Assembly: GCA_027034965.1 (NCBI GenBank)
Contig: JALVWL010000221.1
Location: forward strand, 1-7,012
Length of the DNA: 7,012 nt
Direction: 5' to 3'
Origin: Candidatus Omnitrophota bacterium
Lineage (GTDB): Bacteria > Omnitrophota > Gorgyraeia > S143-82
This document shows positions 1 through 5,452 of this stretch, in pieces (position 1 is the stretch's first letter; every line of letters starts with the position of its first letter). Both the position numbers and the translations under genes were made by a program. Under the pieces are notes generated by a model, which worked only from the letters and a program-made list of their open reading frames with translations, was not told the DNA's origin and made no database searches.

Positions 1-998
1 TCAGGCCGACTCAGTCGGGTATGATAGAGGATGCGCGGATTGTTGCTTCTAAGATTGAGGCACGAGCGTTGACGAATGTTGAGGCATCGCAGTTCTGGAC
101 GGCTAAGACGATGGAGTATATTGCAGACCATCCTTTGAGGTTTTTGCGTATGCTTGGGTTTAAGTCCTTGCTTCTTTTCAATGAGACGGAGTATCACGAT
201 GCAAACTGGCAGTCAATGGATATAAGGATATTGCCGTTTCTGAGTTTTGCATTTATCTTCCCCTTGGCGCTGTTGTCGCTATGGCTTACGCGCAGGTATC
301 CGGAAATAGGGATATTCAGGCTTGCATTGGTGCTTGGTTTCCTGGCCACGATTCTTGTCTTTGTTAATACGCGATATAAGATGATGGTGGTACTGCCGGC
401 TATATATCTGTTTGTATTTGGATTGTGGCAGATGATGGAGAGGATAAGGGCCCGTGAATATTTGTATGTGTCTTTGTATGTTATGATAATGCTGGCCCTA
501 TTTGTCTCCGGCAGGCATTGTTGGATAGATAACAACTCTTATGTGGTTTCTGTAAATTACAATAGGGCGATGGATCTTATGGAGTCCGGGATGTTGTCGG
601 AGGCCAGAGTTCTGTTGGAGAGGGCATTGAAAGAAAATCCCCGTGATTATCTATCCTGGTTTGCTCTTGGTAATGTCTTTTATCGAGAGGGGAATCTGGA
701 TGAGGCCAGGAGGTGTTATCTGAATTCGTTGAAGATAAATCCATTGTATGCGGATGCTCTGTTTAATCTGGGGATAATATGTCTGGATAGGGGGTTGTTC
801 CAGGAGGCAGAGGATGCGTTTGTCCAGTTGTATCAGGTATCACCGTTTAAGGCAGATGTTGTGTATAATCTTATGCGTGCAGAGCTGGGACTGGGCAAGT
901 GCAGGCAGGTGCAAAGGCTTGGCAATAAATTGCTCAATATTAATGCAAATGTAGAGGATGAAGTAAAACGCGTTATTGAAGGTTGCAAAGCACAATAA
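1..998 (+). CDS. C-terminal part of GT39/PMT-like membrane glycosyltransferase with four C-terminal TPRs (5' truncated)
   Basis: The frame is open to the left edge (codons from base 3), so the ATG at 21 is probably internal and the catalytic N-terminus lies outside the window. Residues are counted from that ATG. Residues 20-60 (FWTAKTMEYIADHPLRFLRM, then FNETEY) resemble the region before the last membrane helices of bacterial dolichyl-phosphate-mannose-mannosyltransferase-like (GT39/ArnT-type) proteins. About four hydrophobic helices follow, near 70-89, 99-118, 121-139 and 147-165. The segment VNTRYKMMVVLPAIYLF matches the family's usual RYRxPxxP stretch at the start of a late helix. Residues about 176-311 form four 34-residue TPRs with typical G, Y, A and P positions, such as ALGNVFYREGNLDEARRCYL. 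Family members transfer sugars from polyprenyl-phosphate donors on the outer face of the inner membrane; the TPR tail may bind a partner or acceptor protein, which is inference. The catalytic acidic residues are not visible, so another polytopic TPR protein, such as an O-antigen ligase-like one, remains possible. Confidence 0.72.
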   Translation, partial: RPTQSGMIEDARIVASKIEARALTNVEASQFWTAKTMEYIADHPLRFLRMLGFKSLLLFNETEYHDANWQSMDIRILPFLSFAFIFPLALLSLWLTRRYPEIGIFRLALVLGFLATILVFVNTRYKMMVVLPAIYLFVFGLWQMMERIRAREYLYVSLYVMIMLALFVSGRHCWIDNNSYVVSVNYNRAMDLMESGMLSEARVLLERALKENPRDYLSWFALGNVFYREGNLDEARRCYLNSLKINPLYADALFNLGIICLDRGLFQEAEDAFVQLYQVSPFKADVVYNLMRAELGLGKCRQVQRLGNKLLNINANVEDEVKRVIEGCKAQ

Positions 999-1000
999 AT

Positions 1001-1199
1001 AACTAAAAACTCAAAACGCAAAACTAAAAACCACAACACAAGTTTTGAGAATGGAGAATGAAGCATGAAGGATTCTTATTTACTGGGATATTTTTCTTCC
1101 TTAATAAAAAATTTCCTTCATTCTCCATGCTCCATTCTTCATTCTTAGGTTTTAAGTTTTAAGCTGTAGTTTTGAGATTTGAGATTTGACTTTTGAGTT
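1001..1199. repeat. ~200 bp imperfect inverted repeat built of 7-bp units
   Basis: The intergenic region folds back on itself. The inner arms 1049-1072 and 1114-1137 are complementary at 21 of 24 positions around a 41-base AT-rich loop. The outer arms, about 1001-1048 and 1150-1198, are complementary more loosely; the first four heptamers pair at 5 to 6 of 7 positions. Both arms are phased in heptamers. The left outer arm has AACTAAA-like units from 1001 and the left inner arm has GAATGAA-like units from 1049. The right inner arm has TCATTCT-like units from 1118, and the right outer arm has TTTTAAG then TTTGAGA-like units to 1198. No ORF or transposase is present, so it is not a self-sufficient insertion sequence. 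It could act as a terminator or mRNA-stabilising hairpin after the upstream gene, or be a dispersed repeat or MITE-like element. The structure is seen directly; the role is unknown. Confidence 0.8.
1150..1198. repeat. Seven-unit degenerate heptamer array (right outer arm)
   Basis: These 49 bases divide exactly into seven 7-mers: TTTTAAG twice, CTGTAGT, TTTGAGA twice, TTTGACT and TTTGAGT. The units drift from one another but never slip register. Heptanucleotide short tandem repeats (STRR) are known from cyanobacteria, although this sequence family is different. Confidence 0.75.
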
Positions 1200-1262
1200 A
1201 TATTTGGATAAGAAAAGAGATGTTTGATTAACCAATCGATGGAAGGTAAAGAATTCTAATGC

Positions 1263-1287
1263 ATAATCCGAGATAATCCCAGATAAT
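1263..1287 (+). repeat. 10-bp tandem repeat abutting the mtaB start codon
   Basis: The units ATAATCCGAG, ATAATCCCAG and ATAAT follow one another with a 10-base period, and the last one runs directly into the ATG at 1288. The repeat occupies the place where a Shine-Dalgarno sequence would sit, and none is visible there. It could be an operator-like site (10 bp is about one helical turn) or chance. The repeat is certain; any function is speculative. Confidence 0.5.
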
Positions 1288-2526
1288 ATGAAAACTTTTT
1301 ATATAAAGACATTCGGGTGTAAGGTAAATCAGTATGAGTCTCAGTTGATAAGGGAGGCCTTGCTGATGAAGGGGTGGCAGGAGGCGGGCTCTCCTGAGTC
1401 TGCGGACCTTTGTATAGTAAATGGCTGTGCTGTCACATTGAGGGCGGAAGGCAAGTCTATTGATAAGTGTCGTGCTTTTGTGCGCAAGAGAGGTAGGGAT
1501 ACAGAGGTTGTCTTGACGGGTTGTGCGGCCAGCAGTATTGAGATTACTGGGAGGCAGGATAGGCTGGAGGAGGTGGTGCGTCTTGTTCCCCAGTCAGAGA
1601 AGTATAGGATATTAGAGAAATTGGGGCTGGGCGGGCCTCTTCCGGATGGTATTAGTGATCTATACGGGCACACGCGGGCCTTTGTCAAGCTGCAGGATGG
1701 CTGCAATATGGGCTGCTCTTATTGTTATATACCGGTCCTGCGCGGTCCTGCCAGGTTGAGAGATAAAGGGCAGATAAAGGCTGAGATTATTGAGCTCGCC
1801 AGGGCAGGGTATAAGGAGATTGTTTTTACCGGGATATGCCTTGGATGGGGTTTTCAGGACATAGCAGACCTTGCTGAGTTTGCAGTGAGGGAGGCAGGGA
1901 TAGTGCGGGTGCGGCTTAGTTCGGTTGAGCCGTTTTTCGTAACGGATGCGATTGTTTCTGCCATCAAGGATGGATATATCTGTCCGCATCTTCATATTCC
2001 ATTTCAGTCGGGATCAGACGGTGTTTTGAGGCGGATGAACAGGGATTATACGCAGGGGTTTTATATAGATCTGGTTGAAAGGTTGCGCAGGGTTATTCCT
2101 GATATTGCGATAAGTACGGATATTATGGTTGGATTCCCTGGGGAGACGGATGAGGAGTTTGTTCAGACGATTGAGTTTTTAGAGAGGGTGAGACCGATGC
2201 GTGTACATATATTTCCGTATAGCCGCCGTCCAAATACAGCGGCAGCAGCTATGCCGGGGCATATTCCTTATAGGTTGAAAAAGGAGCGTGTGAAGGTCCT
2301 TTCGGAGTTGTCGAGGAAGCTGGCGCGCATTTATGTGGAGGGATTTATCGGTCAAGAGGTTGAGGTGATATTTGAGGAAAAAGAGGATGGACGGTGGCGT
2401 GGATTTTCTGGAAATTATATCGATGTCGGGGTCAATTCTCGGGATAATCTAAGGGGTGAACTTGTCAGGGTAAGGCTGGGTGGTATCGATAGGCAGGGTA
2501 GGGTCTATGGAGAGGTATCGAATTAA
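1288..2526 (+). CDS. mtaB: tRNA (N6-threonylcarbamoyladenosine-37 C2) methylthiotransferase, MtaB type
   Basis: This radical-SAM methylthiotransferase is predicted to convert t6A37 to ms2t6A37 in ANN-decoding tRNAs, using two 4Fe-4S clusters and SAM. The N-terminal domain begins TFGCKVNQYES, the MtaB signature (MiaB has YGCQMN, RimO has SLGCPKN). Its cluster cysteines are C11, C47 (NGCAVT) and C79 (TGCAAS). The radical-SAM triad is C139-x3-C143-x2-C146 in DGCNMGCSYCYIP. Further family motifs are RLSSVEP (209-215), HLHIPFQSGSD (234-244), STDIMVGFPGET (276-287) and IFPYSRRPNTAA. A TRAM-like RNA-binding domain fills about 350-410. At 412 residues it is close to, or slightly below, the usual length. 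The ATG at 1288 is the only sensible start, because an in-frame TAA lies at 1264-1266. It has no clear Shine-Dalgarno sequence, which is unusual beside the strong sites downstream. Its end overlaps the next gene, so the two are probably co-transcribed. Confidence 0.93.
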   Translation: MKTFYIKTFGCKVNQYESQLIREALLMKGWQEAGSPESADLCIVNGCAVTLRAEGKSIDKCRAFVRKRGRDTEVVLTGCAASSIEITGRQDRLEEVVRLVPQSEKYRILEKLGLGGPLPDGISDLYGHTRAFVKLQDGCNMGCSYCYIPVLRGPARLRDKGQIKAEIIELARAGYKEIVFTGICLGWGFQDIADLAEFAVREAGIVRVRLSSVEPFFVTDAIVSAIKDGYICPHLHIPFQSGSDGVLRRMNRDYTQGFYIDLVERLRRVIPDIAISTDIMVGFPGETDEEFVQTIEFLERVRPMRVHIFPYSRRPNTAAAAMPGHIPYRLKKERVKVLSELSRKLARIYVEGFIGQEVEVIFEEKEDGRWRGFSGNYIDVGVNSRDNLRGELVRVRLGGIDRQGRVYGEVSN

Positions 2527-3241
2527 TGCCTTTGTTGCCAGGGCTATGGGGATATCACGGCGCAAGGCAGATGTCCTTTTGAAAAAAAGGACAAGGGACT
2601 TCTGTATTAATGGCAGGTTGTTTGATGGTAATCTTGGCCTGAAGGTAACTGGTGATGATGTGGTTGAGTTTCAGGGTAGGCGATTGCGCCTGCCTTCGCC
2701 GGTATATGTAATATTGAACAAGCCCAGGGGCTATGTCTCCAGTATGTCAGACCCCCATGCCGATAGGTTGGTGATAGATCTTTTGCCGCAAAGGCTGCGC
2801 AGGTTAAAACCGGTCGGGCGATTGGATAAGGAGACCAGGGGGCTGCTTCTGTTTACGGACAATAGTAGAATTATTCATCAACTGCTTCATCCAAAGAAGG
2901 CGGTGGAGAAGGAGTACCTCGTTACTGTGCACGGTCGGCTTACTCCTCTAGAACTGGATCCTGTGGTGAATGGGATGGATATGGATGATTATCGCAGTCT
3001 GCCTGCTTGGGCGAGGATAGAGAGGGTCTCTATAGAGGAGAGTGTTGTTAGACTAATAATGATAGAGGGCAAAAAGCACCAGATAAGGGATATGTTTGCA
3101 AAGATAGGTCATCCTGTGAAGGATCTGGTGAGGATAGGATTTGGCCCGTTACGCCTTGGCAGGTTGAAGGAGGGGAGTTGGCGTTATCTGACGGATGCCG
3201 AGATAAAACGCCTCTCTCGGATTGCGCCGGTTATGAGATAG
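2507..3241 (+). CDS. RsuA/RluB-family pseudouridine synthase (rRNA)
   Basis: This enzyme is predicted to isomerise a specific uridine in ribosomal RNA to pseudouridine. Residues about 5-50 are an S4 RNA-binding domain (INAFVARAMGISRRKADVLL, then INGRLF). The catalytic domain follows, with VILNKPRGYVSSMSDPH (68-84), IDLLP (90-94) and the nucleophile motif GRLDKETRGLLLF, whose catalytic aspartate is D107. EKEYLVTVHGRLT and the late motif GKKHQIRDMFAKIGHPV complete the RsuA/RluB/RluF pattern. The start at 2507 gives 244 residues, with the S4 domain beginning at once. A GTG at 2480 would add only nine residues and is less likely. The gene overlaps the mtaB end by 20 bases in another frame, which suggests translational coupling. 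Which of RluB, RsuA or RluF it corresponds to, and therefore the target uridine (23S or 16S), cannot be settled by eye; RluB-like is my best guess. Confidence 0.88.
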   Translation: MERYRINAFVARAMGISRRKADVLLKKRTRDFCINGRLFDGNLGLKVTGDDVVEFQGRRLRLPSPVYVILNKPRGYVSSMSDPHADRLVIDLLPQRLRRLKPVGRLDKETRGLLLFTDNSRIIHQLLHPKKAVEKEYLVTVHGRLTPLELDPVVNGMDMDDYRSLPAWARIERVSIEESVVRLIMIEGKKHQIRDMFAKIGHPVKDLVRIGFGPLRLGRLKEGSWRYLTDAEIKRLSRIAPVMR

Positions 3242-3307
3242 GCTGCTTTAGGTCTGGCATAATTGAAGCTGAATTTGGGATAATCTTGAGAAAATTTGCC
3301 CATTAGG

Positions 3308-3335
3308 TTGATTTTAAAGAAATTCTGGTTATACT
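3308..3335 (+). promoter_or_regulatory. Possible upstream sigma-70-type promoter
   Basis: TTGATT at 3308-3313 and TATACT at 3330-3335 are separated by 16 bases. They match the consensus hexamers at 4 of 6 and 5 of 6 positions. The region is AT-rich, so a chance match is quite possible. It would form a tandem pair with the stronger site 50 bases downstream. Confidence 0.3.
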
Positions 3336-3356
3336 TTGAGAGATATATAAAAAAAA

Positions 3357-3385
3357 TTGTCTGGCTGGCGAAAATATGGTATATT
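3357..3385 (+). promoter_or_regulatory. Sigma-70-type promoter with extended -10, before the secretion-like operon
   Basis: TTGTCT at 3357-3362 (4 of 6 matches) and TATATT at 3380-3385 (5 of 6) are separated by the ideal 17 bases. TGG at 3377-3379 gives the TGn extended -10 element. Transcription would start near 3392, leaving a leader of about 24 bases before the GTG at 3416. It sits in the longest gap between the RNA-modification pair and the three exported-protein genes, where an operon promoter is expected. Confidence 0.6.
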
Positions 3386-3405
3386 AAAAATGTTTTAAAA
3401 ATAAT

Positions 3406-3410
3406 GGAGG
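3406..3410 (+). promoter_or_regulatory. Shine-Dalgarno site fixing the GTG start at 3416
   Basis: GGAGG (extending to GGAGGTGA) lies five bases before GTG 3416. It overlaps the ATG at 3404, so that ATG cannot be its start. The TTG at 3296 would place the promoter region inside the coding sequence. Confidence 0.75.
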
Positions 3411-3415
3411 TGAGT

Positions 3416-4624
3416 GTGGCGCTGAAACGGACGATATTAGCTGGGCTTGTCCTGGCCTTGTGGACGACGATAGGGCTTTGTGGCGCTGGATTGGTGGTAT
3501 CTCCTTCGGGGATCTCTGTGTCCGCTGATTCTGTTGGTGAGATAAGTGTCAGGGTATCCGGAAACCAGACCTATTATCTGGAACAGTTTTTATCCGGACC
3601 ATTGAGGGACGCTGAGGGGCATATCCTTCAGTCGGGGCTCTTGCAATGTACTGTTTCTCTATCTTCGTTGGCGGTGGGAGATGTTGTCTGGCCTGGCGGG
3701 GATGTGGTTACGACTATGCCGAAGCGTCTATATATATCGAATGATTACGGGCACAGTGTTTCTCTGCGGTTGCGTTATTCGCTGAGGCCAGGCGCTGGTG
3801 TTGGGGCAGGACAATATGAGGGGGAGTTGGTCTATCGTTTGAAGGATGGACAGGGCAGGGTCATTTCTGTTCAGAGGATTAGGTTGCGGGTTGTGATAGA
3901 GGGAGTTGGTCCCTCTGGCAGGTCTGTGAGATTGTTGGAGGGCAGGGCCTCGGGTCTCAGGCTGGTCGTTGATTCACCTATCAGGTTGTTAGGGGAAGGG
4001 CAGCTACCTGCAATAGAGGTGAGGTTTTTAAAGGATGGTGTTGTTTCTCTGCCATGGACGCCTCTGAAAAGGGGGATTGTCCTGAAGGAGACAGGGGATT
4101 ATGTAATGGAGATAAGGCTGGCCTCTGATGCAAGGGCCGGTAGTTATTCTGGTAGGTTGGTTGCCTATGATATGCACGGGAATGAGTCTTTTTCTATTGC
4201 TGTGTCTGCGGATATAGAGGAGAGGTTTTCCCTGGATGTGAATAATGCGGTGTTTGTGATGCGGCCTTCTGAGGATGGAGGGCTTATTTCATCCCCAGTG
4301 GAGATCGCTGTATCCAATAATCTGGGCAAGGATTTTATGATTTATGGTAAGTTGAATGTGGTATCACCTGAGGGTGCTAAGAGAAAAGTGAATTCTGATG
4401 TTAGGCTTGAGGCAAAGGTAATGGTTTTATGCGATGGTGAATGGAGGCAGTATAAGGGCTGGACGCCTGTCTATATGATGAGGCAGGTGGTTTATATTTC
4501 TGATATAAGGCATTGTAACGCGAGCAGGTTGAGGGTGATTTACAGAATAAGCCCAGAAAATAAGAAGAGGATGTTGGCTGGAGAGTATGAGTTTAACGTT
4601 AGCTTTTACCTTATGCCGAAATAA
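3416..4624 (+). CDS. Exported beta-rich protein of three module-like segments; candidate surface or pilus subunit
   Basis: I do not recognise a named family. With the GTG start the protein has 402 residues and opens with a clear signal peptide: KR at 4-5, a hydrophobic core at about 7-21, and likely cleavage after CGA near residue 24. The rest looks all-beta. An Ala-Gly-x-Tyr motif followed by alternating hydrophobic residues recurs at 131 (AGQYEGELVYRL), 241 (AGSYSGRLVAY) and 388 (AGEYEFNVSFYLMPK, the extreme C-terminus). Such strands often close immunoglobulin-like or pilin-like sandwiches, so about three modules are likely (25-165, 166-275, 276-402). C339 and C367 in the last module could form a disulfide. 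The cysteine in the signal peptide is not a proper lipobox. A chaperone-like gene starts only 10 bases downstream, so I infer that this is a substrate such as an adhesin or fibre tip. A second chaperone or accessory protein is the alternative. Confidence 0.7.
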   Translation: MALKRTILAGLVLALWTTIGLCGAGLVVSPSGISVSADSVGEISVRVSGNQTYYLEQFLSGPLRDAEGHILQSGLLQCTVSLSSLAVGDVVWPGGDVVTTMPKRLYISNDYGHSVSLRLRYSLRPGAGVGAGQYEGELVYRLKDGQGRVISVQRIRLRVVIEGVGPSGRSVRLLEGRASGLRLVVDSPIRLLGEGQLPAIEVRFLKDGVVSLPWTPLKRGIVLKETGDYVMEIRLASDARAGSYSGRLVAYDMHGNESFSIAVSADIEERFSLDVNNAVFVMRPSEDGGLISSPVEIAVSNNLGKDFMIYGKLNVVSPEGAKRKVNSDVRLEAKVMVLCDGEWRQYKGWTPVYMMRQVVYISDIRHCNASRLRVIYRISPENKKRMLAGEYEFNVSFYLMPK

Positions 4625-4629
4625 AGGGG
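4623..4629 (+). promoter_or_regulatory. Shine-Dalgarno site fixing the ATG start at 4635
   Basis: AAAGGGG overlaps the stop codon of the preceding gene and lies five bases before ATG 4635, where a signal peptide begins immediately. The in-frame ATG at 4587 would add 16 residues before the signal sequence and has no such site. Confidence 0.6.
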
Positions 4630-4634
4630 TTGTT

Positions 4635-5429
4635 ATGAGAAAGGCGTTGTTCCTGGTTTTTCTGTTTATCTTGGGTAGCACTGCTATGCTTTGGGCGGCC
4701 TTTGCCAGTATTGATAAGGTCAAAATACGCATAGATGATCGCACTGGCAGCACGGCTTCGGGCATTATTACACTGGAAAATAAGGAGAGTAAGCCTATAG
4801 AAGTAAAGATATATCCAATGGAGTGGAAGTATGTCTCTCCTTATGATGGGTCTAAGGATTTTATGCCTCTGGGCAGTGGTTGTCCGGATATCGCTAATTG
4901 GTTTCAGGTCTATCCAGAATATGTCAGGCTTATGCCTGGGGAAAGGCAGAGTGTCCACTATAAGCTCAATATCCCTGCAGGTCTAAATGGGCCGTGTTAT
5001 TTGGTTATATTCTTTGAAACGGATCTAACAGGTGGTGGTTCGGTCTCTGGTAAATCCAAGATAGGACTGCAGGTATTTACGCGTATAGGCTCGTTATTGC
5101 TGGTTGAACCAGTTGATGTTACGATTCGTTCGGTCGGCGTGGTCGCTGTAGATAGGGTTTCAAGTGATGAACTAAGTGTAAAGTTGGATAATAAAGGCAA
5201 TGCGGCCTTGATAGGCAGTGTGAGCGTCTTTGTTATGGATAGAGACGGCAATATCCTCTCTCGTACAGAGAAAAAAGAGGTCTATATGCCGCCTCGCACA
5301 AGGGGAGGTGTGAAGCTGAATCTCATCGGTAGTGGCCTGGGCATTGGTCCTGGCTATACCGCACTCGTTACTATCCAGCCAGAGGTAGGTCAGCCTGTCA
5401 GTGTTGAGCTGCCTATTTCTAGTGATTAA
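4635..5429 (+). CDS. Periplasmic pilus-chaperone-like protein (PapD-like two-domain fold)
   Basis: The protein has 264 residues. The signal peptide has RK at 2-3, a hydrophobic core at 4-20 and probable cleavage after AFA at 24. Residues about 25-130 follow the plan of a pilus chaperone N-terminal domain. ASGIITLENKESKPIEVKIY is the paired-strand region, and a W64 segment follows. NWFQVYPEYVRLMPGERQSV has the family's W..(Y/P)..F.L.PGE pattern, and LNIPAGLNGPCYLVIFFETD has its P....G.Y...I.FE pattern. Residues about 150-264 form a second immunoglobulin-like domain (LDNKGNAALIGSVSVFVMDR, then a GYTALVTI strand). C83 and C121 could bridge the first domain. Family members hold exported subunits in the periplasm and deliver them to an outer-membrane usher. 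Here the likely client is encoded just upstream and the likely pore just downstream. I cannot confidently place the conserved Arg/Lys pair of PapD, so the match is to the fold pattern rather than to a classical FGL/FGS chaperone. Confidence 0.68.
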   Translation: MRKALFLVFLFILGSTAMLWAAFASIDKVKIRIDDRTGSTASGIITLENKESKPIEVKIYPMEWKYVSPYDGSKDFMPLGSGCPDIANWFQVYPEYVRLMPGERQSVHYKLNIPAGLNGPCYLVIFFETDLTGGGSVSGKSKIGLQVFTRIGSLLLVEPVDVTIRSVGVVAVDRVSSDELSVKLDNKGNAALIGSVSVFVMDRDGNILSRTEKKEVYMPPRTRGGVKLNLIGSGLGIGPGYTALVTIQPEVGQPVSVELPISSD

Positions 5430-5438
5430 TTAACCGAT

Positions 5439-5444
5439 AAGGAG
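5439..5444 (+). promoter_or_regulatory. Strong Shine-Dalgarno site fixing the ATG start at 5453
   Basis: AAGGAG lies eight bases before ATG 5453. The in-frame ATG at 5525, nearer to the signal peptide, is preceded by an A-rich stretch with no such site. This decides for 5453. Confidence 0.7.
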
Positions 5445-5452
5445 AGGTAGGT

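Noticed and set aside
194..1066. Minus-strand reading frames opposite the glycosyltransferase-like gene
   Set aside because: They lie antisense to a well-supported protein, show no domain pattern, and one runs into the low-complexity repeat.
1001..1199. CRISPR array or insertion sequence
   Set aside because: There are no spacers between regular 23-40 bp repeats, no transposase frame and no recognisable terminal repeats of an IS family.
1341..1995. Minus-strand reading frames opposite mtaB
   Set aside because: They are shadows of the conserved radical-SAM gene and have no recognisable motifs.
3242..3300. Rho-independent terminator after the pseudouridine synthase gene
   Set aside because: I found no GC-rich stem followed by a U-run in the gap.
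3296..3415. N-terminal extension of the 402-aa protein from a TTG at 3296
   Set aside because: It covers the promoter, has no Shine-Dalgarno site, and would put 40 lysine/aromatic-rich residues before a complete signal peptide.
3470..3490. Lipoprotein signal (Cys in GLCGAG) in the 402-aa protein
   Set aside because: The residues before the Cys (IGL) do not fit the lipobox, which needs Gly, Ala or Ser just before the Cys. Ordinary signal peptidase I cleavage is likelier.
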